A stretch of 64,000 nucleotides of DNA from Viola odorata. Its lineage: Eukaryota > Streptophyta > Magnoliopsida > Malpighiales > Violaceae. The notes below the pieces were generated by a model. The model saw nothing but the letters and a program-made list of their open reading frames with translations. It searched no databases and had not been told where the DNA came from. Below are positions 42,728-53,300 of this stretch, in pieces (position 1 is the first letter of the stretch; the number at the start of each line of letters is the position of its first letter). Location: contig OY829541.1 of assembly GCA_963691705.1 (NCBI GenBank), positions 36,349,661 through 36,413,660 of the forward strand, in the 5' to 3' direction. A program made the translations under genes and the position numbers.

Positions 42728-43659
42728 TGATACGATCCTCGCTAGGCTTGGATCGATGCTCCTGTTGCGATCGTTGTTCAAGGATGGACTTCGTGCGGAA
42801 ATACTTGAATTGAACCCAAACGTGCGCTGACCCTGCTAAGTCGTGATGCCTAGCCAACCCAGCTACGCGAATGAGGATCTTGATCGAACTCCTAACCCTC
42901 TAACCAACAATTGGTTAGCAACCTAGGCAATCGAACAATGGAGGTGAACTTTCGATTTACTTGATATGCTCTTCGAGCGTTCGGACTCAAAGGATTCAAG
43001 GTTCTGCGAGACTTAAATTTAACTCAAGTGTTTTGGCAAAAAAAGTCTGATTTTATTAAGCCAAGCGGCTGCCTTAAATAGGCGCAAGAAATACAAATCC
43101 TACGAGAACTAGAACTTCTATCTATACAAGAATTCGACTTGAATAAAAGCTGAAATAATTAATTAATTATAATACTAGTACTAAGAGTATTAGTAGACCC
43201 AAGCAATCCTACGCACGGTAGAATTGCGCAATGCGCGTCCTTCCTCAAGTCGAAGTCCTTGGTGCGCTAGGACTTGCGCATGCGTTGACCCGCTCGGCCC
43301 TTCTCCCAAACGCGTCGGGCGTTTGACTTGAAACTTCCGTAGCCTCTTCTAGACCCTTGAAGCTATCTTGTAACTCGGCTGGAGCTCGGTAAATATCTCC
43401 CAAGTCCGACTTGGCTCGGGCGTCCGTTTCGTGGGCGCTAGCGTGCGCGCTGGGTGCGACCAGGAGCGTCACTGAGCGCGGCGTGTGCTCGCGTAGTACG
43501 GACTCCTCCAGCGTAGCCTCACGCTGAATCTCGTCATGTAGGAACAAAGAAAGCTGGTTGGACAGGCGCTTGCTGTGTTGGCGCGTCATCGGGCCAACGG
43601 GCGGCAAGGGCACGCGAGAAGGTGCGGCGTGCGTGCGATGCATACTAAGGTTCGCATCA
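42728..43659 (-). repeat. 5' LTR of the chromovirus
   Basis: 932 bases, partner of 36777-37707. Differences are concentrated in the last 350 plus-strand bases (about 43120-43650). Confidence 0.95.
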
Positions 43660-44910
43660 ATAGTCCAGAAGAAGGAAGAGGATCTAGCCTAGTATTATGA
43701 AAGATTCCAGAAGATGCAATCTTCGTGCCTCTCACACAATCTTACAGAGCATGCCCTTATACAGTATTTTTGCGAAGGCCTCAATGCTCATGATAGAGCC
43801 CTTCTCAACGCTGCAACCAACGAGTCTCTCACAACTCTCACTCCAACTGCTGCCAAAGCAACTATAGAGCTCATGGCCAAGAATGCCATGCCTGACACCG
43901 CTCACAATGGAGGCCAAGATACCCAAGTAACTGCCTTGCAAAATCAGCTATCTTCCCTCACAGGGATGTTTCAGAACTTTGTGGCGGGACAATCCGCTCC
44001 TGTCAAGGCTTACCAAATCTGTAATTTTGTGGATCACCCCACCGATGCATTCCCTCATATCCCAGATGAAATCCAGGTGAATGCTGCTGGCCAGTATATC
44101 CAGGCCCTGTAGGGTCAGAACTATAACTAGGGCTGGAAACCGCAGAATCCAGGATGGGTTCCTAACGCTCAACCAGCCGACCCTAACCATCAACAACAGA
44201 ACCCCTATGGGAATCATCCACCTCCTCCTAACATGCAGCATTTTAGACCCCGACCCACGTACCATCAGAATCAGTATCAATGCCAACCTCCTCAAGATCA
44301 GACATTTGTCGTGCCCCCGAATGCTGAACCACCTCGGAACCCCGAATAGCAAAAGGAGATCGAGGATCTTCGGAAGCACGTGAGTACCTTGATGGCTGAG
44401 ATGAAAGAAATCAAGAATCAAGGAAGATTTCCACCCCAAACCGAAACCAATCTGAAACACAATGTTTGTGCAGTGACTCTAAGAAGTGGAACGACCTTGA
44501 CACCTCCAACGAATCCAGCCCTCGACATTGGAAACTCTCCAGAATCTGAACTTAAGCCGAAACCTAGGGTAAAGAGCCCAAAAGTGCCCAGGTTCATCGA
44601 GGTCATGGAAGACAGAATCCGCTCTCCCAGAGGTTCACCAAGGAATGATCCCAATCCACCCGAATTTACCCAGGAATACATTCACAAGATTCTAGAGCCC
44701 CCATTTCCTCAAAGATTGATAAAATCCAAGAAAGACAAGAAAGACCGTGAGATCTTCGACATGTTCAGCAAAGTAGTTGTAAACATCCCTCTCTTCCAGG
44801 CAGTGAATAATATGCCTCTATACGCCAAGTTCCTGAAACAGTTGTGTATGAACAAGTGTAAATTAGCAGAAGTTAACAAGATAAGTGTAGGAGCTAATGC
44901 TTCTGCCTAA
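43660..44910 (+). pseudogene. Gag of Athila element 2, C-terminal part
   Basis: It resumes with the TSD copy ATAGT and a stop-bearing stretch, then HNLTEHALIQYFCEGL at 43735. The zinc knuckle position reads Y-Q-I-C-x4-H-x4-F: the first and last cysteines are lost, unlike elements 1 and 3. Further stops occur at 44110-44131 and 44347. The second half stays open from 44380 (VEVMEDRIRSPRG-like, EIFDMFSKVVVNIPLFQA, KLAEVNKISVGA) to a TAA at 44908. Confidence 0.85.
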
Positions 44911-45345
44911 ATCCAGAGGAGAATTCCCCCAAAATTCAAGGATCAAGGAATGTTCATCATTCCCTGCCGCATTGGTACTGTCGACATCGGAAAGGCCATG
45001 TGCGATTTAGGGGCAGACATTAATGTCATGCCCTTGATCATCTACAACAGTCTAGGCCTCGAACCTCTCAGACCTACAGACCTCGCCATCCAGTTTGCTG
45101 ATCGTTCTGTCATCTACCCCGAGGGACTCATCACAGATGTTTTGGTCCAAGTGGGAGAATTCTTATTCCCAGCCAATTTTTATGTCATCGCAATAGAGAA
45201 TAAGGACTCTACCAAGTCTACTGATGTCCTTCTAGGACGTCCATTTCTGGCCACCGCTCGAGTGAAGATAGATGTTCATGATGCAACCATCTCCCTCGAC
45301 TTTGATGGGGAGATCATCAAGTTTAGCATGCTAGAAGCCATGTGA
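44911..45345 (+). pseudogene. Protease of Athila element 2
   Basis: The frame continues in register after the TAA. The active-site region is AMCDLGADINVMPLIIYNS (about 44995-45050), with D-L-G-A as usual in Athila. STDVLLGRPFLATARVKIDV follows near 45215. It ends with a TGA at 45343-45345. A retropepsin that would process Gag-Pol; the motif is intact. Confidence 0.8.
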
Positions 45346-45385
45346 TATCCCTCCGAGTTTTCCAGTGTTAATTATATTGATGTGA

Positions 45386-46767
45386 TTGACCCTTCTATCG
45401 AGGAACTTGCCTTTACAATTTTCCCTTAACAGGAGTCTGACACCAACTCTTCTGGATGTCGTGGCCTCGACACTTTCCACACCACCTGAATTACATTCAG
45501 TCGTCGTTGCCCTAGAAGAGTGCGTTGTTGTCCAATATGAGCCCCCAATAGTGTCTCCTACTTGCCCAGACCATGTCAAGTTATCTCCTTCTATTGATCA
45601 GATTCCAGCCCTCGATCTGAAACCACTGCCCTCCCATCTGAAATATGCTTATCTCGGCCCCGATGACTCCCTGCCCGTCATTATCTCCAACAAGCTCAAT
45701 AATCCTGAAGAGTCTGAGCTGATTTCCTTGTTGAAGGAATTCAAACAAGCCATAGGATGGACCATCGCTGACATCAAAGGTTTGTCGCCCGCTCTATGCA
45801 CTCACCATATTCACTTGGAAGATGCTAGCAAGACTATACGACAGCCACAACGCCGATTGAATCCACCTATGATGGAGGTGGTCAGGAAAGAAGTTTTGAA
45901 ATTGCTGGATGCAGGTGTCATATACCCTATCTCTGACAGCCCATGGGTCAGCCCTATACAGGTCGTGCCCAAGAAATCTGGCATCACCATTACCATCGGG
46001 CAAGATGGCGAATCTATCCCAACCAGAATCCAGAACGGGTGGCGTGTGTGTATTGACTACCGTCGCTTGAATGCTGCCATAAGGAAAGATCATTTCCCTC
46101 TTCCCTTCATAGATCAAATGTTGGAACGTCTCGCGGGCAAGACTCACTATTGCTGTCTAGACGGTTACTCCAGTTTCCATCAGATCCCAGTCGCCCCCGA
46201 AGACTAGGAAAAGACCACCTTCACGTGCCCATTCAACACCTTTGCTTATAGGCATACCCTTTGGCCTGTGTAATACCCCCGCCACTTTTCAGCGCTGCAT
46301 AGTGAGCATTTTCTCCGAACTGGTTGAAAATGAGATCGAGGTCTTTATGGATGACTTCATGGTTTATGGTAATTCCTTCTCCGAGTGTATGTCCAAATTG
46401 AAAAAAATGTTTAGAGCGTTGCATAGAAACTAATCTTGTCCTCAATTTCGAGAAATGCCACTTCATGGTAGATCGAGGTCTCATTTTGGGTCACATCATC
46501 TCGGCTAGAGGAATTGAAATCGACAAGGCTAAGATTGAGGTGATTGAATCCTTACCCTATCCAGCATGTGTTAACGATGTGCGGTCTTTTCTTGGGCAAG
46601 CCGGTTTCTACAGACGGTTTATTAAGGATTTTTCCAAAACTGCCCAGCCCATGTGCCACCTGCTCCAGAAAGAAGTACCCTTTGATTTTGATGAGAATTG
46701 CAAAGCCGCCTTTGAACTTCTCAAAAAGAAGCTTATCTCGGCCCCGATTATTCGTGCCCCCGATTAG
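45386..46767 (+). pseudogene. Reverse transcriptase of Athila element 2
   Basis: Open from 45386 to 46205: LNPPMMEVVRKEVLKLLDAG, SPWVSPIQVVPKKSG, RVCIDYRRLNAAIRKDHFPL and LDGYSSFHQIPVAPED. A TAG at 46206 and a frame change lead to 46242-46433 with PFGLCNTPATFQRC and the catalytic F-M-D-D (about 46345-46356). A second change leads to 46465-46767 (VDRGLILGHI, RSFLGQAGFYRRFIKDFS). The RT order is complete but interrupted three times. Confidence 0.85.
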
Positions 46768-47367
46768 ACATTACCTTTCTAGGTCATGTGCGATGCTAGC
46801 AATCAAGCCCTAGGCGTCATTTTGGGTCAGAAGAAGGACAAAGAGACCTATGTAATCTACTATGCTTCCAAGTTACTAGATCCAGCCCAGCAGAACTACA
46901 TGACCACAGAAAAAGAACTCTTGACAGTTGTTTATGCCCTCGACAAGTTCAGGCAGTACCTTTTGGGCACTTATGTTCTCATCTACTCGGATCATTTAGC
47001 CCTTAGATGCTTATTGACGAAGGCTGATGCAAAGCCTCGACTCATTTGTTGGATCTTGCTGTTACAAGAATTTAACATCTTGATCAAGGATAAGGCAAGA
47101 AGAGAAAATCTTGTGACGGATCATTTGAGCAGACTTCCAGCCCAAGAAGACGATTCACTTGTGCCTATCCGAGACACTTTTCCAGATGAACAACTGTGTC
47201 TTGCCCACGTGGTCCAATTCCCATGGTTCTCGGACATTGTAAATTTTTGTGCTACTGGTACCTACCCCGCAGATGCTTCCCCATCCGATTGTAACAGAAT
47301 CAGAAGGCAAGCCAAATACTATATTTGGACAATCCTTATTTATGGAAGCATTGCTCGGACTAGATAA
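46768..47367 (+). pseudogene. RNase H of Athila element 2
   Basis: MCDASNQALGVILGQKKDKE at 46786 carries the first catalytic Asp; [29 protein letters not shown] and YSDHLALR follow with the Glu and Asp. It continues into the tether before integrase (DHLSRLPAQEDD). A TAG precedes the start near 46767 and the frame ends at 47367 by a shift. Confidence 0.85.
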
Positions 47368-47384
47368 TTCGCCGTTGTGTAACC

Positions 47385-48512
47385 ATGGACGAGGTGCCCT
47401 CGATCCTAAAATTCTGCCATTCTAAAGGAGGACATTTCGCGGCCAAGAAAACTATCCTCAAGGTCTTAGAAGCCGGTCTCTACTGGCCATCCATCTTTAA
47501 AGATAGTTACCTCTTTTGTGCTTCGTGCCCTCGATGCCAAGCTACGGGCAATATCGGGGCCAGGAACCAAATGCCTCTAACTAGTATCATTGTTTGTGAG
47601 ATTTTTGATATTTGGGGTATAGATTTCATAGGTCCGTTCCCCAGTTCCTTCGGCAATATCTACATCTTGCTTGCCGTTGATTATGTTTCAAAGTGGGTTG
47701 AGGCCAAGGCAACTAGGATAGATGACTCCAAGGTGGTAGTGAATTTCCTACGCACCCATATCTTCAATAGGTTTGGTGCACCTCGGGCCCTAGTCAATGA
47801 TCGAGGCACCCATTTCTGCAACCGTGTCGTGGCCTCTCTTCTGACCAAGTATGGAGTCTATCACAGAACCTCTACAACTTATCACCCTCAAACAAATGGA
47901 CAAGCAGAGGTGTCCAACCGTGAGATCAAGATGATCCTAGAAAAAACCGTCAACCAGTCCTGAAAGGATTGAAGTTTGAAGTTGGATGACGCCCTCTGGG
48001 CATACCGTACAACTTTTAAGACCCCGATTGGTATGACGCCCTACAGACTCGTTTATGGCAAGTTGTGCCATCTCTTAGTTAAGATAGAACACAAGGCTTT
48101 TTGGGCCATTAGGAAAGTAAACACGGATTTAGGCTAGGCCGGCCAAAACAGACGTTTGCAAATCCAGGAGCTGGGAGAGTTGAGAGACGACGCTTATGAA
48201 AATGCCTTGCTATACAAGGGCAAGACCAAAGCTTATCATGATAGGCACCTTCGTCCCAAAACTTTTTCCATTGGCCAGAAAGTATTATTGTATAACTCAT
48301 GTTTGCGGTTGTTTGCAGGAAAGCTCAAATCTAAATGGTCCGGATCTTTCGTGGTCATAACAATTTTTGACCACAGAGCGATCAAAATTCAGAATCCAGA
48401 CACTGGAACCAACTTCAAAGTAAACGGCCACAGGCTGAAACCCTTCTATGAAGGATTCAAGCCCTCGACCGTTGAAGAGATGATGGTGGATCCTCCACCT
48501 GGCCAAACCTAG
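47385..48512 (+). pseudogene. Integrase of Athila element 2
   Basis: The zinc region is [11 protein letters not shown] with CASCPRCQ. The core has [16 protein letters not shown] and [12 protein letters not shown], containing D, D and E. A TGA at 47961-47963 interrupts it; the frame goes on with [19 protein letters not shown]. Another TAG falls near 48135, and the C-terminal frame 48156-48512 has [19 protein letters not shown] and [11 protein letters not shown]. Athila-type integrase without chromodomain. Confidence 0.85.
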
Positions 48513-49054
48513 ATTGACAGAACACGTCGAGGCCTCGACGAGTAAACATGCCACACTGGAGGCATTTGATATGCCGTTCCACCCTTTTCTCTCTCCCTTA
48601 TCTTTTCCGTATCTTTTCAAATTCTCTAATTTTATTCTTGTTTTCCCTTGATTTTAATTCCTTATTTTTATCTCTTATTTATCTCCCTTAATCTCTGACC
48701 TTTCCTTTTCCTAGGAGATTTTATTCCTTTATTTTTGTTAATCCCTTTATTCTCTCTTTTTGTCTTTATTCTCTCCAACTGCCTCCTTTTTGAAATTTAA
48801 AAAGCTATTCTCCTTTATAGGTGGTTGGGATACGCACGGGATGCTCTTCTTCAAAGCCCAAGGTGCCACGTCATCTACAAGGGACATAAAAGAAATCCTA
48901 ATTAATGCAAAGGTTGCACCACTTATTACCAACGTCAACTCCTTTCAGTCTTTCCCACGCTCCTTTTTCGTCCCAAACTCTCTCAATCACCAAAACACGC
49001 TACCTCTCTCTCAAACATCTCCATCATCCATGTCCTCTCCCATCACCATCAACC
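48513..49054 (+). other. Spacer between integrase and the extra ORF
   Basis: T/C-rich noncoding sequence, with several short frames of no recognisable content. Such a spacer is usual in Athila elements. Confidence 0.5.
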
Positions 49055-50953
49055 ATGCCTAGAATGAAGAAACCCATCCGCAAGCTCGTCTCAGGACCAC
49101 ACCCAGTGGACGATCTTGAGAGCCCAGCTCCTTCCAAATCCAGGTCCCAGCCTTCTACCCCTGGTTCGTTCAAAATGGCATCTCCTCCCTCCACCCATAG
49201 AGCCCCCATTCCACAACCCCTAGAGCCCTCTCCGCCCTTCGAAAATCGAGCCGCGGAGTTTACTCCAGTCGACGACGACATAGAAATCACCGGCTCCATC
49301 CCTCCTACCTCGACCACAACGAGAAGTGGTCGTGTAGTCAATCTCCTTCCTGGGTCTTCGACCGCAAATCCCAAGACCAAATCCCAGCCCAAACAGGTGT
49401 CACCAGCCGCTAGGAAGCTCCCACTGGAGGCTGCCCTGGACGCCTTTCTGGCCCCCGATTCGAACCAAGAGGAGGAGCTGCTAGAGCAGGAGGAGGATGC
49501 TGAGCCTGAGTAGGCTGATGATGCCCTAGAAAAAGGTACTGGAGAGAGCGGCGAGGCAGATGGTGAGGAAGAAGAAGAGGCCGAGGACCTCAAGGCCAAG
49601 GTAGCAGTGGAGAAAGAAGCCGCTAAGAAAGAGAAGAAAGAGAAAGAGGTCGCAGCTAGATCGGCGACCAAGAAGGGAAAATCAAAGGCTTCGGCCAGAG
49701 CGGAGCAGCCGGCATATCCTAAAACGTCGGTGGATAAAAAACGCAAGCTTCCAACCTCTAACAAGGGAAAGCCCTCGACCTCCAAGAAGTCTCGAGGTCC
49801 CGATGACACCTCTGCTGTCGAGGCCAGGACACCAGTTCCCCCTTCTGCACCCCTCGAACTCCCACCAGGTGACTTCTGACCTTTCTGTTCCGCATGAATG
49901 GTTAGTTTTCAATGATAAGCCCTCATTAGATAAATTTCATATGTTGAACTCCAAAGGCATTAGCTCCTGTGCATGCCTAGATTTGGGATTTTTGGCAAAA
50001 ATGGGCATAGAATCTTGGGTCCGAGAGTTTGTGGCTAATATCGGTCGGGAATCTCTATTCTATTTAGAACACCCAACCTTTATTGAACTCTCGCTCGAAT
50101 TCTTTACCACTTTTTGGGTCGCTTCTGATAGCTTTAAGCCCAAGGGCAAGTTTGGTCTAGACTCTTCTACCCCTGGTGTCGTTAATTTTACATCTCCCAT
50201 GCCCAGCTGTTTTTGATGGTACTGCTGCTTTTCGTGAATTGACTAATGACCCCAATGCCGAATTCAACCCTAAGTCTAGTAAAGCCCATGAAATTGTTGA
50301 CCCTGCATTGCGCATCCTGCATAGATATCTGGCCCTTACCTTCTCGGGTCTGTTTGGATCCTCGGGACAATTGTCTTTGCAGGAGCTTTTCTTTTTGTGG
50401 TGCATGAAGCATAAATGTAGAGTTAATCTTGGCTTTTGGGTTGCCTCGGGTATTCTTCACGTTCTAAATGGCTCCCGAGGCCCCATTTTAGGATCCCTTA
50501 TCTCTCTGCTAGTAGTGAAATTGCATAATATTGACCTGCATGACATCGACCTTTCTGAGCCCCTTGCGTTCAAAGTTTTAGATGCCCGTACCTTCTGAGC
50601 CCCTTGCGTTCAAAGTTTTAGATGCCCGTACCTTAGATGATATGGGCCATTTATGTGTCTTACATGGTGCGCTGAGTTCCTCTACAAGATCAACCCCTGT
50701 TGGTGATAAGGTTTTCGGGACCAAGTCCGGCGGCCACTTCAACTATCCAGATCTATCCAGGCCCCGATCTTCGTCCGTTCCTCCTGCCCAAGCCGAGACA
50801 TCTCGTCCAGCCCCCGATGCACCCACAGTAGCCAGGCCCCCAATTCTAGTACTTGTGCATGACCCAGTACAGACGCGTCTCCTTCAAGCAATTCTTAGGG
50901 AACTTCAGGCTTTGACGGTTGAAGTTGCCCAACCAAATCTTCCACCCCAGTGA
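49055..50953 (+). pseudogene. Athila-type extra ORF (ATHILA ORF-1/envelope-position protein)
   Basis: Starts at 49055 (MPRMKKPIRKLVSG). The N-terminal half is Pro/Ser-rich and then Lys/Glu-rich (KKEKKEKEVAARS), with one TAG at 49511-49513, and ends at 49879. After a frame change, 49880-50216 has LGFLAKMGIESWVREFVANIG and FIELSLEFFTTFWV, resembling the ATHILA ORF-1 family. A further change gives 50216-50598, then a 40-base tandem duplication (50555-50634) shifts it to the last part ending 50951. The function of this plant protein is not established; no membrane segment or signal peptide is visible. Confidence 0.65.
50555..50634 (+). repeat. 40-base exact tandem duplication
   Basis: Two adjacent copies beginning CTGAGCCCCTTGCG (50555-50594 and 50595-50634). 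Since 40 is not a multiple of three it breaks the frame. Confidence 0.95.
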
Positions 50954-51421
50954 CCTCCACCCCCGAAAAATTTCACTTTTCATGCCCTCGAGGAAGGCTA
51001 AAAATAATTTACACTGCTTTCTTTTATTTTGGTTGTACTGTACTATTTTAATTTTTCTTGAACTCCTTTGTGTGCCCTTCCCGCATTGAGGACAATGCGC
51101 TGCCTAAGTGTGGGGAGGGATTTATTCGTGTTTTGTGTGCATGTTTGCATGTTTAATTTTTTGTAAGTTGCAAGATTGTGTGTTCCTCGAATTTTTCAAA
51201 ATTTTCAGATTTTATTTTATTAGACTTTGCTAGGAATTTTTGCCACTGCCTGTTTTAAAACCCTCATGTTTGACATGCATTTTTTACTTCTAATGCACAT
51301 GAGAAATTTTTCATTCAATGCATCTTTGCCTGACCATGCATATCTAGACCTACTAGCCCTTATGTCCAGTCATGCTCTAGACACCAGTAGTCACAACTTG
51401 AACCCGTAAGCATTTGAGCTT
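50954..51421 (+). other. 3' untranslated region before the next Athila LTR
   Basis: T-rich, without genes. AAGTGTGGGGAGGGA at about 51106-51120 resembles the Athila polypurine tract but lies some 300 bases before the LTR, not beside it. Confidence 0.6.
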
Positions 51422-53162
51422 TGATAGCATGTATTTTATGCATGTTTTTCCTTCCATCTTTACCTTGATTTAGGCCTTGATACTACTAATTGCTGGTGTT
51501 TCCATCTTTATCGTAGATCAAAGCCAAGAAGGAGAAATGTACGAAAAGACATGCTTTCTGGACGATTTTCGCGGACTCCAAGCTTCAAGACTAGCGTCGG
51601 GACCAAGACACCAATTTCTTCATCGAGGCCTGTCATCGAGCCCTCGATGGACCAAGAGCTTTATATCCACGTGTCCTCACAGCTGCGCTTCCACGCGTCC
51701 CTTCCAGAGTATTCTAGAACATTCCAGAACGTTCCAGAATATTCCCTAAGTCACTAATCTCTTGCCCTCGACAATGTCATCGAGCCCTTGACAAGCCAGA
51801 AGCGCCAACTCCACGCACATCAGAGAGCTCTGCATTGATCCCCAGGAATATACCCTTTTTGCCTTGTTTGGACGTCCCACTTGGAGGAGCATGCATTCCT
51901 TGTGTTGTAATTATCTTAGCTTACAATTTTGTCCCTTAGTGGGTGGTTGGGGTATATATACACCTTATGTGCTAGGGTTTTGGACATGACTTCTTAGACA
52001 ATTTTACTCTGAAATTAATTCCAGCAGCTTTCTTTTAGTTTATTAGTTTTGGGATTTCTTCTTCCCTCTTCTCTCCATAGCCGCCGACTCCAAGCTTTGT
52101 AACAAACATCATTAATCAAGTTTTATCCTTTATCCTTCCTTTATCTTTTATTATGCTACTTTCATCTCTTATTTGTTTATCTCTTAACATGAGTGGCTAA
52201 AACACACGTTCTTGGTAAAGGTGCTTAATGGGTTGCTTGGGTAGATTCGAGTCATAAACGCTCTTAACATGTTCTCTTTGTTATATTTGGTTGCTTGTCA
52301 TTTTAATTCCATATTTGCTTAGGGTGATTTGAGGCCAGATCATTTTTAATCGTCCCTTTGTAATTATTGTCATACCTTACAGTGATAGCTAGCGTGAGAC
52401 TGTCGGGTAGGTGTAGACAACTAGATTGGTGTTCTCGGGTAGATCTGGGTTCATCTGTCTAGGGCATGCAGCTATTTAGGGTCTTGACGCGAGCTTGACA
52501 AGTCGAGTCATTGAGCCCTAGATGTGTCTTTCTTGTACTTCATCGATTCTCTGATATTCTATCCGCTTTGTGCTAGTGACAAGCTAAAGTGTAAAGGTTG
52601 CCTATTGACGACAAGATAGGCGGCTGAGAGGATATCAAAGAATAGAGGCCACCTTATTAACAGTGAAAACGGGGGGTGGCTCCTTGCGAAAGAAAGCCCT
52701 CGTCTACGTGAAAACATGACCTCTATAGCACGTCTGTAGCATTAGAACGGAAAATCCTTGCGCCGATGACAATCGAGCCCTCGACGCAACCCAAGAAAGC
52801 CCTTTACTAAGTTCCCTTCTCCTTGATTTATTATCTCTGCTTATTAACCTGATTGCTTACTTCGTATTTTATTTCACCCCTGATCTTTGTTATTATTTGG
52901 TTATCGAGACCTCGATTATTGCTTTCCTTAGTTAGAATTGTTAGCTCAAACTTTTATCTCGGTTAACTTGATTCACCTGCGAAACCACCCTTTTGTTGTC
53001 TCGTTTCGATTCTGTGCATTTTCACCTTTGTCATACAATCAAGGGCTTGATTTCAGTTCTCTCAATCTCTGTGGTTCGACCCTGTTACCGCTTTACACAA
53101 ATTAGTTTATACATCTAGGCCTCAGGAATTATATTATTTTTGACCCGTTTCGACGGCGAGTA
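51422..53162 (+). repeat. LTR of Athila element 3
   Basis: About 1741 bases, starting TGATAGCATGTATTTTATGC. The end is near 53162 (GACGGCGAGTA); the usual CA end is altered. TATA box TATATATA is at 51953-51960. It shares the plan and scattered blocks with the LTR of elements 1 and 2 but is strongly diverged. It serves as 5' LTR of element 3. It also stands where a 3' LTR of element 2 would be expected. Confidence 0.8.
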
Positions 53163-53168
53163 AAATTT

Positions 53169-53186
53169 TGGTGCCGTTGCCGGGGA
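53169..53186 (+). other. Primer-binding site (tRNA-Asp) of Athila element 3
   Basis: TGGTGCCGTTGCCGGGGA; one C-to-T change from the exact site seen in elements 1 and 2. Unlike them it is not followed by the ordinary leader but by the rest of the tRNA complement. Confidence 0.9.
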
Positions 53187-53243
53187 TCAAACCCGGGTCA
53201 CTCGCGTGACAGGCGGGAATACTTACCACTATACTACAACGAC
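53172..53243 (-). tRNA. Full-length tRNA-Asp(GTC) copy fused to a retrotransposon primer site
   Basis: On the minus strand 72 bases fold as tRNA-Asp: acceptor arm GTCGTTG pairing with CAACGGC (one U-G), D-arm TAGTATAGTGGTAAGTAT, anticodon loop CTGTCAC with GTC, and T-arm CCGGG/CCCGG. CCA follows at 53169-53171 as part of the primer site. Plant nuclear tRNA genes do not encode CCA, and it lies exactly at the LTR junction, so it looks like reverse-transcribed primer rather than a gene. Compared with standard plant tRNA-Asp I see three differences: discriminator G to A, one anticodon-stem G to A, and T-loop C to T (which also damages the B box). All are C-to-T type changes. Confidence 0.85.
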
Positions 53244-53262
53244 TACCCCTTGATCACGAGCT
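53244..53262 (+). repeat. Patch duplicated from the gag start
   Basis: TACCCCTTGATCACGAGCT is identical to 53329-53347 in gag; with the preceding AC the match is 21 bases. It lies between the tRNA copy and the resumed leader (GGAGATTG). Confidence 0.95.
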
Positions 53263-53300
53263 GGAGATTGTAACGAAACTGATTTTTCTCTTTTGTTTGC

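Larger units (their letters stand above)
36777..43659 (-). mobile_element. Chromovirus (CRM/Galadriel-like) gypsy element, recent insertion
   Basis: LTRs of 931 and 932 bases (36777-37707, 42728-43659) are flanked by the TSD ATAGT (36772-36776, 43660-43664). By eye the LTRs differ at about ten bases and one indel, near 1.1%. Internal order on the minus strand: primer site, gag, zinc knuckle, protease, RT, RNase H, integrase. The integrase tail reads TFNISDLS rather than the VFHVSQL of Tekay-type elements, no chromodomain is seen, and the frame extends into the 3' LTR; these point to the CRM/Galadriel side of chromoviruses. Three frameshifts and one stop break the polyprotein. Confidence 0.85.
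34478..51421 (+). mobile_element. Athila element 2 (gypsy), interrupted by a chromovirus
   Basis: It has a 5' LTR 34478-36041, a tRNA-Asp primer site, gag (36097 onward), and an insertion 36777-43659. Then follow the rest of gag, protease, RT, RNase H, integrase and an Athila-type extra ORF to about 50953. The LTR and gag are of the same subfamily as element 1. The next LTR (51422-53162) is of a different subfamily and is followed by its own primer site and gag, so element 2 has no matching 3' LTR. The base 5-mer before the 5' LTR is ATCCT. Many stops show decay. Confidence 0.8.

Noticed and set aside
49024..49809. Minus-strand frame of 261 codons, Ser-rich
   Set aside because: It is antisense to the Lys/Glu- and Pro/Ser-rich part of the Athila extra ORF; codon bias explains the openness.
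49055..50953. A functional envelope protein in the Athila extra ORF
   Set aside because: No signal peptide or membrane segment is visible and the frame is broken at least three times; only the position suggests an envelope.
51106..51120. Polypurine tract as the direct border of the LTR at 51422
   Set aside because: It lies about 300 bases from the LTR; it may be an internal repeat of the motif, as in element 1.
53172..53243. An ordinary resident tRNA-Asp gene on the minus strand
   Set aside because: It is joined base for base to a retrotransposon primer site at the expected place after an LTR, with CCA included, and has a damaged B box; a reverse-transcribed primer explains all of this better.
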